Below are positions 15,738-23,949 of a stretch of DNA of 34,046 bases, piece by piece (position 1 is the stretch's first letter; each line of letters opens with the position of its first letter). Under the pieces are notes generated by a model. The model saw only the letters and a list, made by a program, of their open reading frames with translations. It ran no database searches and was not told the origin of the DNA. The stretch comes from Paracoccaceae bacterium (GTDB taxonomy: Bacteria > Pseudomonadota > Alphaproteobacteria > Rhodobacterales > Rhodobacteraceae). The position numbers and the translations under genes were made by a program. The stretch is from contig RFQY01000008.1 in the NCBI GenBank assembly GCA_009924775.1, positions 1 to 34,046 of the forward strand, in the 5' to 3' direction.

Positions 15738-16874
15738 ATGGAAAAATCAAATAAAAAACAGCAAAAGCATTACCTTAGAAGGGATGTGCTGCGCATTGGG
15801 GGGGGTGTTGTTTTATCAACCCCTTTCGTTGGTCGCGCATGGGCGCAGACCACTGAAATCAACATGCTTGCATGGTATGGCCATGGCGAACCGGACATGG
15901 TTGGCGCCTTTGAAGAGGCAAACAACGTTAAGTTTGTGCCTAAATATTATGCAGGTGGGGATAATATGTTGGCACTGATCGCGCAGTCGCCTCCGGGCAC
16001 CTATGACATCATCTTGTCGGATGGCGAGTTCGTGCAGCAGCTGAACGCCGCCGGGTATATCGAAGCGCTTGACCCCAACGATTACCCCTTTGAGGATATG
16101 TTGCACGAGGACTTTACCAAGTTCCCCGGCCACTGGGATGGTGACACGCTCTATTCGATGATCTTGCGTGGCGGGCATCTTGGGGTGTCTTACAACACCA
16201 CCGCCATGAGCGCCGAGGAAGCATCAAGCTACGAAGGGTTCTGGAAGCCCGAGTTGAAGGGCAAAGTGGGCCACTTTGACTGGCATCTGCCAAACCTTGG
16301 CATGATGAGCCTGAAAAACGGAAACGGCGCTGGGCTTTGGGACCTTACCGGCGATCAGTGGCAGGCGGTGCAGGACACCACGATGAGCCTGCGCCAGCAA
16401 GTTGGCGGCTTTTTCGACTATGGCGGCACCTTCAACGGGCTGAAGAATGGCGAGATGCTGGCGATGTGCGGCATTGGGGATTGGATCACCGGCGTGCTAG
16501 AGCGCGATGGTGCGCCCGTGGCCTCGGTCATTCCCAAGGAGGGCGGCATTCAGTTCACCGAAAGCTATTGCATCGGCAAGGGCAGCAGCAAAGCGGATCT
16601 GGTGAAATCGTTCATCCAATACATGCTGTCCCCCGAAGGTCAGGTGAAATCGGCCCAGATGCTGGCCTATCCCGGTTTCTGCGTCACCAAAGCCGGCCGC
16701 GCCATGCTGCAAGAGGTCGACCCCAAAGAGGCCAAACGCAGCCACCAGATGGATGGCATGCCCAATGATCCGATCGCGCTGATCAACGAAGGGCGCATCC
16801 ATTACCGTGACATTCCCCAGCAGCAGTCGCTAGAGGATTGGAACGACTTCTGGTCTGAATACAAAAACGCCTAA
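15738..16874 (+). CDS. ABC importer substrate-binding protein, PotD-like
   Basis: The 378-residue protein is a periplasmic solute-binding protein of the PotD/spermidine-putrescine type. It has a twin-arginine signal: a basic head, YLRRDVLRIGGG, a hydrophobic stretch and the AWAQ cleavage region (about residue 36). The mature part begins TTEINMLAWYGHGEPDMVGA, and later blocks such as APVASVIPKEGGIQFTESYC and FIQYMLSPEGQVK are typical. A ggag ribosome-binding site at 15726-15729 precedes the ATG. It is followed by two permease genes and an ATPase, the standard Pot order. The acidic polyamine-binding residues cannot be judged by eye, and neighbouring enzyme genes point to a nitrogen heterocycle rather than polyamine. 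Confidence 0.88.
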   Translation: MEKSNKKQQKHYLRRDVLRIGGGVVLSTPFVGRAWAQTTEINMLAWYGHGEPDMVGAFEEANNVKFVPKYYAGGDNMLALIAQSPPGTYDIILSDGEFVQQLNAAGYIEALDPNDYPFEDMLHEDFTKFPGHWDGDTLYSMILRGGHLGVSYNTTAMSAEEASSYEGFWKPELKGKVGHFDWHLPNLGMMSLKNGNGAGLWDLTGDQWQAVQDTTMSLRQQVGGFFDYGGTFNGLKNGEMLAMCGIGDWITGVLERDGAPVASVIPKEGGIQFTESYCIGKGSSKADLVKSFIQYMLSPEGQVKSAQMLAYPGFCVTKAGRAMLQEVDPKEAKRSHQMDGMPNDPIALINEGRIHYRDIPQQQSLEDWNDFWSEYKNA

Positions 16875-16883
16875 AGGCCAAGT

Positions 16884-16906
16884 CGGGCGGCCCAAAGGGC
16901 CGCCCG
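16884..16906 (+). other. Intercistronic hairpin after the binding-protein gene
   Basis: A perfect 10-bp stem, cgggcggccc (16884-16893) with gggccgcccg (16897-16906), has an AAA loop and no following T run. Such structures after a binding-protein gene usually stabilise its mRNA, giving excess binding protein over permease. Confidence 0.75.
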
Positions 16907-16929
16907 TCACAAGGCAAGGACCTAAAGAT

Positions 16930-17787
16930 TTGAGCACAAAACATAAAATCGACCTTTATGCCCTGACATGGCGGCTGCCGATTATCTTGTGGCAGCTGAT
17001 CTTCTTCGTTGGGCCGGTCGTGTTCATGATCGCGATCTCGTTCTTCGTGGTGAAAAATTACCGCATGACCGAGGCCTTCGAGTTCGTGAACTGGCAGCGC
17101 ATGCTGACGCGTGGATATTTCTGGGACAGCTATTGGTACACATTGTTCATCGCCTCGCTCAGCGCGGCGATCGCCATGATGCTGGCCTTTCCCGCCGCTT
17201 GGGCGCTGGCCTTCCGCGCCTCGGAAAACCTGCGCCGAGGGGCGGTGTTTTTGCTGATCATCCCTTTTTTCACCTCTTACTTGGTGCGAACATTTTCTTG
17301 GTACGTGATCCTTGCCGAAAGTGGCGTTTTGAATGCCATGCTTGGCTATGTCGGGCTGGGGCCTTTCAAGATGCTGAACACCCATTTCGGAACCGTGGTT
17401 GGCTATCTGACCCTGACATTGCCGCTGGCGGTGATTTTGCAAACCGTAACCATGGCCAATATCGATAAAACACTGGTCGAGGCCGCGCGCAATTTGGGGT
17501 GCAAGCCCTTGGCAACGATCTGGCGTGTGGTGCTGCCGCTATCAAAAACCGGGTTTGTCGTAACCGCGCTGTTTTGCTTCATCCTTGCCTTTGGGGATTT
17601 CGTGGCGCCCTTCTATCTTGGCGGCTCGCAAGAGCCGACATTGCCCATTTTGATCCTTGATACCACCAAATCTGGCCAGCAATGGCCCCGGGCCGCGGTT
17701 GTGGCAATCATGATGATGCTGACACTGTTTGCCGTGGCATTCACCGCCATCATGCTGGCCTATCGCAAACCCAAGGTGGCACGCTGA
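16930..17787 (+). CDS. ABC importer permease, PotB-like
   Basis: The 285-residue inner-membrane protein has six predicted helices and the inner-membrane permease signature ending in EAARNLGCKPLATIWRVVLP (the EAA loop that contacts the ATPase). It begins with TTG at 16930, preceded by aagga at 16916-16920 with 9-base spacing; the next in-frame ATG is too far inside the first helix. Its TGA shares the A with the ATG of the next permease gene, showing tight coupling. Confidence 0.88.
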   Translation: MSTKHKIDLYALTWRLPIILWQLIFFVGPVVFMIAISFFVVKNYRMTEAFEFVNWQRMLTRGYFWDSYWYTLFIASLSAAIAMMLAFPAAWALAFRASENLRRGAVFLLIIPFFTSYLVRTFSWYVILAESGVLNAMLGYVGLGPFKMLNTHFGTVVGYLTLTLPLAVILQTVTMANIDKTLVEAARNLGCKPLATIWRVVLPLSKTGFVVTALFCFILAFGDFVAPFYLGGSQEPTLPILILDTTKSGQQWPRAAVVAIMMMLTLFAVAFTAIMLAYRKPKVAR

Positions 17788-18581
17788 TGCACGGGCGCGG
17801 GTTGAATATTATCTTGGGTGTTTACGTGGCGCTGATCTTTACGTTTGTCTTTGCGCCGATCTTTTTCAGTCTGGTTTTCTCGTTCAATTCTCAACGCTTT
17901 CCGACGATCCCGCTGGGCGAGTTTTCTACCGAATGGTACGCCAAAATCCTAAGCGACCCCGATATCTGGCAGGCGGTCCGCAATTCGGTGATCGTGTCAA
18001 CCACGACCGCTATATTAGCGACAACCTTGGGCTTTTGCACCGCCTACACCGACTTTCGCTATAATTTCCGGTTCAAGGGGCCCTATCTTGCCCTGATCTT
18101 GCTGCCACCAACCATTCCGCTGATCATTATGGCGCTGGCCATGCTTGCGTGGTTGTCACGGCTGGGGCTTTCGGGGCAGCTGTGGAGCATCATCATGGCG
18201 CATTCGGTGCTGACCGCCCCCTTTGCCATGGCGATCATTCGGCTAAGATTGCACCAGATGGACCCTGACCTAGAGGCCGCTGCATGGAACCTTGGCGGCA
18301 CAGAATGGCAGGCCATGCGCCATGTCATCGTGCCGTTTTGCATGCCGGCCATCATCTCGTCGCTGTGTTTGACCGCAGCGGTGTCTTTCGACGAATTCGC
18401 GGTTGCTTGGTTTGTTTCTGGCCTGAACAAAACGGTTCCGATCGTGATCCTTGAAATCGTTCAGGGCAACATCGACCCGCAGGTCAACGCCATTGGAACC
18501 TTTGTTTTCCTTACCTCAATATCGCTGGTTGTCGCCGCTCAGGTGATTTTCATCAGCCGCCAGATCAAGAGCCATTCCTGA
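17787..18581 (+). CDS. ABC importer permease, PotC-like
   Basis: The 264-residue second permease has six predicted helices and the EAA-type loop LEAAAWNLGGTEWQAMRHVI. PotC-type features include the N-terminal YVALIFTFVFAPIFFSLVFS helix and the later SFDEFAVAWFVSG segment. The ATG at 17787 overlaps the previous stop by one base; the longer open frame upstream is read-through of the first permease. The ATPase gene starts one base after its stop. Confidence 0.88.
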   Translation: MHGRGLNIILGVYVALIFTFVFAPIFFSLVFSFNSQRFPTIPLGEFSTEWYAKILSDPDIWQAVRNSVIVSTTTAILATTLGFCTAYTDFRYNFRFKGPYLALILLPPTIPLIIMALAMLAWLSRLGLSGQLWSIIMAHSVLTAPFAMAIIRLRLHQMDPDLEAAAWNLGGTEWQAMRHVIVPFCMPAIISSLCLTAAVSFDEFAVAWFVSGLNKTVPIVILEIVQGNIDPQVNAIGTFVFLTSISLVVAAQVIFISRQIKSHS

Positions 18582-18582
18582 T

Positions 18583-19668
18583 ATGACTGAACCGCTGGTT
18601 ACCTTCCGCAATGTCGAAAAACGCTTTGGCGACTTTGTGGCCGTTCGCAACATGGTCCTCGACATTCACGAGGGCGAGTTTTTGGCCATCATGGGGTCGT
18701 CGGGCTGTGGCAAGACCACAACCTTGCGTATGTTGGCTGGGCTAGAGGCCCCGACAGCGGGCGAGATCCGCATGGCTGGCCGCCTGATGAATGACGTGAA
18801 ACCGCATGAACGGGATACGCCACTGGTGTGGCAGTCGCTGGCGCTGTTTCCATTTCTGACGGCACGGGAAAACGTGGAATTCGGCCTGAAGATGCGCGGG
18901 GTCGGCGCGGCCGAGCGAAAGCGCCGGGCGCTTGACTGGCTGGACCGAATGCAGATTGCGGACTTCGCCGAGCGCAATGTGGCAACGCTGTCTGGTGGGC
19001 AGAAACAGCGCGTGGCATTGGCCCGTAGCCTGGTCATGGAACCAAAGATGCTGCTGTTGGATGAGCCGCTTTCGGCGCTTGATGCCAATTTGGTGATCCG
19101 CATGCAGGGCGTGCTGACCAAGCTGCAAAAAGAGCTGGGCATCACCTTTGTATACGTGACCCATTCCCAGTCCGAGGCCTTTGCCATGGCAGATCGGGTT
19201 GTCATCATGAGCCAAGGCGACATTGCCCAAGTGGGGTCGCCAAAAGATATCTATCGTACACCCGCAAATCGTTTTGTGGCCGAATTTGTCGGGCGGAACA
19301 ATATCCTTAGCGGAAAGGTTTTAGGCGGCGATGCCAAGGGCATGCAGATCGCGACACCGCAAGGCACCTTCACCGCGCAAACCCCGCAAACGCCCTTGGC
19401 ACCGGGCCAATCTGTCAGCTTTGCGGTTTCGGCCGACCTGCTGACATTGTCAGAAACAGAACCGGACACGGTGAACAAGGCGCAGGCCACGCTGATTTCG
19501 GAAGAGTTCATCGGCTCGCTTGTGACGCTTTTCCTAGAAGGTGCTGACGGCATGGAGTTCAAAGTGCAGATGCAAGAACGCGCGCTCATGGATCTCGATC
19601 TTAGCCCGGGTGCGACCCTGTGGCTGGGCTGGGATGCTGCCAGCGCCAGTATTCTTTCCGAGGGCTGA
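18583..19668 (+). CDS. ABC importer ATPase, PotA-like
   Basis: The 361-residue ATP-binding subunit powers the importer. Visible motifs are Walker A GSSGCGKT (38-45), Q-loop VWQS (Gln 84), signature LSGGQ (136-140), Walker B LLLDEP (157-162), D-loop SALDA, and an H-loop in YVTHSQSEAF. A C-terminal TOBE domain (about 240-361) is typical of PotA/MalK-type ATPases and may bind regulators. It begins at an ATG directly after the permease stop. Confidence 0.95.
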   Translation: MTEPLVTFRNVEKRFGDFVAVRNMVLDIHEGEFLAIMGSSGCGKTTTLRMLAGLEAPTAGEIRMAGRLMNDVKPHERDTPLVWQSLALFPFLTARENVEFGLKMRGVGAAERKRRALDWLDRMQIADFAERNVATLSGGQKQRVALARSLVMEPKMLLLDEPLSALDANLVIRMQGVLTKLQKELGITFVYVTHSQSEAFAMADRVVIMSQGDIAQVGSPKDIYRTPANRFVAEFVGRNNILSGKVLGGDAKGMQIATPQGTFTAQTPQTPLAPGQSVSFAVSADLLTLSETEPDTVNKAQATLISEEFIGSLVTLFLEGADGMEFKVQMQERALMDLDLSPGATLWLGWDAASASILSEG

Positions 19669-19670
19669 CA

Positions 19671-20558
19671 ATGATTCGAAACCCCATACCCTGGCCAGGT
19701 GGCGCAAAATGCGCCGTGGCGATTACCTTTGATATGGATGCAGACAGCCTGATCCATATCGCCCGTCCCGAAGACAGCCATCGCAGGCTTTACCCAATTT
19801 CGATGGGGCGTTACGGGCCAAACATCGCGCTGCCGCGTATCTTGGACACGTATAAGCGGTTTGGCCTGAAGCAATCGTTCTTCATCCCCGGCTGGTGTTT
19901 GCAGCAATATCCACAAACGGTAGAGGCGATTTTGGAAGGTGGCCATGAAATTGGCCATCACGGCTGGATCCATGAGGACCCGATCGCCACCTATGGCAAC
20001 CAGCGCGAGGCGTTCGAGCGCGCATTAGAGGCCCACAAACGCATCTGTGGCAAACTGCCCGCAGGCTATCGCGCGCCTGTCTACAACATCACCGACGAGG
20101 TTGTGGATCTGATGCTAGAGCATGGGCTGCGCTATGATAGTTCGCTGATGGGCGATGACATTCCGCATGCGCTGCACACGGCGAAAGGCCAGCTATACGA
20201 GATGCCCGTGCATTGGGGCACCGACGATTGGCCGCCCTTCGCCCATTACGACGAGATTGGCTATTTGATGCCAGTCAAATCCCCCTCAGAGGGGCTGGCC
20301 GGGTTCTGGGAGGAATTCGAAGCACAATACGAGGCGGGCGGGTTTTTCATGCTGATCGTCCATCCTTTCTTGACCGGACGGCTTGCGCGCTGGAGGTTGG
20401 TTGAGAAATGGATCGAAGAAACGCTAGAAACCCGCGATGTGTGGTTCACCAGCCTTGTCGGGATCGCCGACCATATGGACAAGCTATCGGCCGAAGGCAC
20501 ATGGTCGCCCTCGGTAGAGGTGCTGCCATATTACCAAAAACCGCCCGCAACAGAATGA
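19671..20558 (+). CDS. NodB-fold polysaccharide deacetylase-family hydrolase (HpPgdA/cyclic imidase-like)
   Basis: The 295-residue cytoplasmic protein has the NodB fold: AVAITFDMDADS near residue 16 (metal-binding Asp pair) and GHEIGHHGWIHEDP (about 91-104, the HxxxH motif). The segment AGYRAPVYNITDEVVDLM and the long tail resemble the Helicobacter PgdA/cyclic-imide hydrolase branch, not secreted chitin deacetylases; there is no signal peptide. Members of this branch hydrolyse cyclic amides, and allantoinase PuuE is a relative. It starts 2 bp after the ATPase stop, so it belongs to the importer operon and probably processes the imported compound. Substrate is inferred, not shown. Confidence 0.82.
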   Translation: MIRNPIPWPGGAKCAVAITFDMDADSLIHIARPEDSHRRLYPISMGRYGPNIALPRILDTYKRFGLKQSFFIPGWCLQQYPQTVEAILEGGHEIGHHGWIHEDPIATYGNQREAFERALEAHKRICGKLPAGYRAPVYNITDEVVDLMLEHGLRYDSSLMGDDIPHALHTAKGQLYEMPVHWGTDDWPPFAHYDEIGYLMPVKSPSEGLAGFWEEFEAQYEAGGFFMLIVHPFLTGRLARWRLVEKWIEETLETRDVWFTSLVGIADHMDKLSAEGTWSPSVEVLPYYQKPPATE

Positions 20559-20567
20559 GGCCTCAAA

Positions 20568-21014
20568 ATGATGACAGATGACGACAAGCGGCTCCTGCGG
20601 ATCGCCTATGAAGAAGCCAAAGCTGGCTTTGATGAAGGTGGCTGCCCTATCGGTTCGGTTCTGGCGCGCGGGGGGCAGGTGGTGGCCCAAGGGCGCAACC
20701 AACGCGTACAGGGCGGTGACCCGATTGCGCATGGCGAAATGGACGCGCTGCGCAAGGCCGGGCGCCAAAAGACCTATCGTGATACGGTGCTTTATACCTC
20801 GCTGTCGCCTTGCATGATGTGCTCGGGCACCATCGTGCAATTCGGTATCCCGCGTGTCGTGATCGGTGACACCACGAATTTTGGCGGCAACGAACAGTTT
20901 CTGCGCGAACGCGGTGTGGAGGTTGTGATCGCAGAAGACCCCGATTGCGTGGCCCTGATGAAACGTTTCATCGACGAAAAACCGGAACTTTGGGCCGAAG
21001 ACATTGCCGAGTGA
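20568..21014 (+). CDS. Cytosine deaminase-family nucleobase deaminase
   Basis: The 148-residue protein is a zinc-dependent CDA-fold deaminase: HGE at 55-57 (zinc His and catalytic Glu) and SPCMMC with Cys 82 and 85 as zinc ligands. The segment GGCPIGSVLARGG before it and FGGNEQFLRERGVEV after it match the yeast-type cytosine deaminase and related nucleobase deaminases. Length fits. A GAGG-like site within the end of the preceding gene precedes the ATG at 20568; a second ATG follows at 20571. As the last gene of the importer operon it probably removes ammonia from an amino-substituted ring. Cytosine, guanine, or a creatinine-like substrate would all fit the fold. Confidence 0.85.
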   Translation: MMTDDDKRLLRIAYEEAKAGFDEGGCPIGSVLARGGQVVAQGRNQRVQGGDPIAHGEMDALRKAGRQKTYRDTVLYTSLSPCMMCSGTIVQFGIPRVVIGDTTNFGGNEQFLRERGVEVVIAEDPDCVALMKRFIDEKPELWAEDIAE

Positions 21015-21142
21015 CGGATCTGGCCGCGTGCCGGTCTTGTAAGACCCAAGCCTGCGGCGGGGCAGGGGGGGCACGGGTGTGCGACCGCAGCCTGCGCCCA
21101 AAACCCGTGGGCCTGTGGGGTCGCTGTGGGCTAGATGTCTAG
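21011..21142 (+). CDS. Candidate small Cys-rich protein, 43 aa
   Basis: A GTG at 21011 overlaps the TGA of the deaminase gene by four bases, as in coupled genes. The 43-residue product has five cysteines (about 7, 10, 15, 24 and 39), starting MTDLAACRSCKTQACGG. No homologue family is recognised. Against it, composition is G-rich and there is no separate ribosome-binding site. It could be a chance open frame. The 3' end overlaps the convergent small gene at 21131-21301. Confidence 0.25.
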   Translation: MTDLAACRSCKTQACGGAGGARVCDRSLRPKPVGLWGRCGLDV

Positions 21143-21301
21143 CGCGGCCAACAGCGACAGGGTCAGCCCTGCCAATACCATCGGGGGAATAGCCTGTGTT
21201 CGGTTCCAAAATGGGGCGTCATAATAACAAAACGAACACCGTTTGCAGCCAAATCGGTTTTTGTGTTTGCACGCCCAGCAACGCCATAGTCTGACGGTCA
21301 T
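21131..21301 (-). CDS. Candidate small zinc-ribbon/membrane protein, 56 aa
   Basis: This minus-strand gene would encode 56 residues: a Cys-rich N-terminus (CWACKHKNRFGCKRCSFC, four to five cysteines in CxxC pairs) and a hydrophobic C-terminal segment (IPPMVLAGLTLSLLAALDI). A GGAGG site lies 5 bases before the ATG at 21301; ATGs at 21304 and 21313 are alternatives. The layout suggests a metal-binding, membrane-anchored peptide. I recognise no family. Its 3' end overlaps the plus-strand candidate at 21011-21142. Confidence 0.5.
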   Translation of the reverse strand: MTVRLWRCWACKHKNRFGCKRCSFCYYDAPFWNRTQAIPPMVLAGLTLSLLAALDI

Positions 21302-21547
21302 CATAGCCTCCATGTTCGCAGCTTGATGCTAGGCGCTGGCAAGCGGCCCCGCCTCGGACCAAGGTTGGCGGCGATTTCAGCCCATGGTCGGGGCTGGCCG
21401 CGTTGCGCTAGGGCCTTGGGCGGTGCGCTTTGAGCGGCTGTGACGTGCCGTCGCTTGGCTTGGTTCTTTTCTTCTGTGCGCGCCCGTGCTGATATGATGC
21501 GGAACAGTGTTTCGCATATTGGAAAAAATCGAGGGAGGATTGACCGT

Positions 21548-22783
21548 ATGGATATGAATTTTGGCATGCGCGCAGAAAACCGCAAGCTGTTGGCGCGGGT
21601 GGCCGATATGGTGCGCAACGATGTCATGCCGCTGGAAGAAGAATACGAAAAAGAGGTCAACACCGGCGATCGCTGGCAATTTACCGAGCGGCAGTCTGAA
21701 ATCTTGGAAGGCCTGAAAAACAAGGCGAAATCCCAAGGTTTGTGGAACTTTTGGCTGACCAACAGCGACAAAGGCTTTGGGCTAAGCACGGTGGAATACG
21801 CCTATTTCGCCGAGGAAATGGGCCGCACCCCGCTGGGGGCCGAGGTGTTTAACTGCTCTGCGCCCGACACTGGCAATATGGAAGTGTTCGAGCGCTATGG
21901 CACCGAGGCGATGAAGCAAGAGTGGCTGGCGCCGCTTCTCGATGGGCAGATCCGGTCGGCCTATTTGATGACCGAACCTGACGTTGCCAGCTCGGATGCC
22001 ACCAATATTTCCATGTCTTGCGTGCGCGATGGCGATCATTACGTGCTGAACGGCGAAAAATGGTGGTCCTCGGGGGCCGGTGATCCACGCTGTAAAGTGT
22101 ATATCGTGATGGTGAAAACCGGCACCGATGATATGCCAAAGCACCAGCGCCATTCGATGATTGTGGTGCCTGCTGGCGCGCAAGGCATCGAGGTGTTGCG
22201 CCCGATGCTGGTATATGGGGCCGATGATGCGCCGCATGGGCATATGCATATCCGCTTTACCAATGTGCGCGTGCCGGCAGAAAACCTGCTGCTGGGCGAG
22301 GGGCGTGGTTTTGAAATCTCGCAAGGTCGCTTGGGGCCAGGCCGCATTCACCACTGCATGCGCGCCATTGGGCAGGCAGAATCGGCGCTTGAACTGATGT
22401 GCAAGCGCAGCCTAGAGCGCGAGGCGTTTGGCAAGCCGCTGGCCCAGCTTGGCGCCAATTTCGACATCATCGCCGAATGCCGGATGGAAATTGAACAGGC
22501 GCGCCTGCTGTGCTTGAAGGCGGCATGGTATATGGATCAGGGCGATGCCCGGGCTGCGGCGCCGTGGATCTCGATGATCAAAACCGTCGCCCCGCGGATG
22601 GCGCTGAAGGTCATCGACGAGGCTGCGCAGATGTTTGGGGCGCAAGGCATCAGCCAAGATACGCCCTTGGCCAACAAATGGACCCATGTGCGCACCTTGC
22701 GTTTGGCCGATGGGCCAGACGCCGTGCACCGCCGCCAAATCGCGCGGGCCGAGCTGAAAAAATACACCCAGATGAAACTGTAA
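21548..22783 (+). CDS. Acyl-CoA dehydrogenase, ACAD10/11-like
   Basis: The 411-residue protein is a FAD-dependent acyl-CoA dehydrogenase. Family blocks are YLMTEPDVASSDATNISMSC (FAD/substrate region, about 172-191), YVLNGEKWWSSGAGDPRCK, and the C-terminal MFGAQGISQDTPLANKW with LRLADGPDAVH. The GPDAVH end matches the ACAD10/11 group. It oxidises the alpha-beta bond of an acyl-CoA, passing electrons to ETF. The ATG at 21548 follows gggagg at about 21532; an ORF extends further upstream without similarity. It is transcribed alone and converges on soxT with a strong terminator between them, so no link with sox is implied. Confidence 0.92.
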   Translation: MDMNFGMRAENRKLLARVADMVRNDVMPLEEEYEKEVNTGDRWQFTERQSEILEGLKNKAKSQGLWNFWLTNSDKGFGLSTVEYAYFAEEMGRTPLGAEVFNCSAPDTGNMEVFERYGTEAMKQEWLAPLLDGQIRSAYLMTEPDVASSDATNISMSCVRDGDHYVLNGEKWWSSGAGDPRCKVYIVMVKTGTDDMPKHQRHSMIVVPAGAQGIEVLRPMLVYGADDAPHGHMHIRFTNVRVPAENLLLGEGRGFEISQGRLGPGRIHHCMRAIGQAESALELMCKRSLEREAFGKPLAQLGANFDIIAECRMEIEQARLLCLKAAWYMDQGDARAAAPWISMIKTVAPRMALKVIDEAAQMFGAQGISQDTPLANKWTHVRTLRLADGPDAVHRRQIARAELKKYTQMKL

Positions 22784-22804
22784 CCTGTCTGTCTGGTGAC
22801 ATGC

Positions 22805-22836
22805 AAAAGGGGGGCGCTGGCGCCCCCCTTTTTTGT
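22805..22836. terminator. Bidirectional intrinsic terminator
   Basis: The inverted repeat aaaaggggggcgc/gcgcccccctttt is centred at about 22818 and ends in a T run on the plus strand (22829-22834) and, by symmetry, on the minus strand. It serves the convergent acyl-CoA dehydrogenase and soxT genes. Confidence 0.85.
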
Positions 22837-22849
22837 GCCTAACCGCTAT

Positions 22850-23908
22850 TTATTCGGCGGGTTGAAACCCTTCGATCAACTGCCGCAGGCCAAGGGCTGC
22901 GCCCGCAAATATCGCGGCAAAGACCAAGGGGGCCGAATAGGCCAGCATGGAAAAGGCCGACAAACCCTGCCCAATGGTGCATCCCAGGGCCAAGACAGCG
23001 CCCGCACCCATCAACACTGCACCCAAGATCTGCCTGCGCAATTCGCGCGGGTCTTCGCAGGCCTCCCAGCGAAAATGCCCTTTGATGAGCGAGCCGATAA
23101 AGGCCCCCAAGGCCACCCCTGCCACCGAACCCACCGCAAAGCTGGGAGCGCGGGCCGAACCCGTCATGGCATAAAGCAGGGCCTCGCCCACGGGGGCAGA
23201 AAAGCTGTGCGACACCATCGGCATGGGGCTAAAGCTTTGCGAGGCCACCCAGTAGCTGCCCGCCCAGCCCGAAGTGATGGCAACCCCCACCACGACCGAC
23301 CAGAAAATCTCTTTGCGCGCAGCCAGCATACCGCCCGAGGCCAAGGCCCCCAGCGCCACCATGGCACCAATGCCAACCCCCAGCCCAGCCACGGGCAGGC
23401 CCGTCCAGCTGTGCAGCAAATGTGCAAAGCCCGGGGGGGTGGTGTTGATGACCTCGGACTGCGGAAAGACCTGCACCCGCAAAAACGCCAGCGGCCCAGA
23501 GAGCACCGCATAGGCCGAAACACCCATAATGATCACGATGACAAAGGCACGAAAATCGCCGCCGCCCAGCCGGGCAATGCTGCCAAAGCCGCAATTGCCA
23601 GCCAAGGCCATGCCATAGCCAAACATCAGCCCGCCCAAGACCATGGCCAGCGGCATCCATTCAATCGATAAGTAATACGAGCGTTCCAGCTCGATCACAC
23701 CCAGCCCAGACAGGCTGAAGGTGCCCATGATCGCCACGCCGATAGCCAGCACCCACATGCGCATGCGCAAGGACGAGCCACCATAAAGCAGATCTTCAAT
23801 CGCACCCATGGTGCAAAACCGGCCCAATCGGGCGGCAAGGCCCAATAATACGCCGCCACCCAGACCGACAAACGCCACCAGCGCCTCGTCGGAAATCCAG
23901 TCAAACAT
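22850..23908 (-). CDS. soxT: SoxT-like YeeE/YedE-family sulfur transporter
   Basis: The 352-residue inner-membrane protein has about ten predicted helices and belongs to the YeeE/YedE family, which includes thiosulfate transporters. The three conserved Cys of the transport pathway are present: RFCTMG (about Cys 32), NCGFG (Cys 106) and GCTIGQG (Cys 310). Its position next to soxR and soxS is the arrangement named soxT in Paracoccus-type clusters. A good aggagg site precedes the ATG at 23908. It follows soxR by 41 bp in the same direction. Thiosulfate or another sulfur species is the likely substrate; direction of transport is not evident. Confidence 0.85.
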   Translation of the reverse strand: MFDWISDEALVAFVGLGGGVLLGLAARLGRFCTMGAIEDLLYGGSSLRMRMWVLAIGVAIMGTFSLSGLGVIELERSYYLSIEWMPLAMVLGGLMFGYGMALAGNCGFGSIARLGGGDFRAFVIVIIMGVSAYAVLSGPLAFLRVQVFPQSEVINTTPPGFAHLLHSWTGLPVAGLGVGIGAMVALGALASGGMLAARKEIFWSVVVGVAITSGWAGSYWVASQSFSPMPMVSHSFSAPVGEALLYAMTGSARAPSFAVGSVAGVALGAFIGSLIKGHFRWEACEDPRELRRQILGAVLMGAGAVLALGCTIGQGLSAFSMLAYSAPLVFAAIFAGAALGLRQLIEGFQPAE

Positions 23909-23949
23909 GTTTTTCCCTCCTGGCAGCCGTCTTGCGCGGCTTTCAGCGC

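Noticed and set aside
21548-22783. Acyl-CoA dehydrogenase as part of the sox system
   Set aside because: It is on the opposite strand from soxT, converging through a bidirectional terminator, with no known role in sulfur oxidation.
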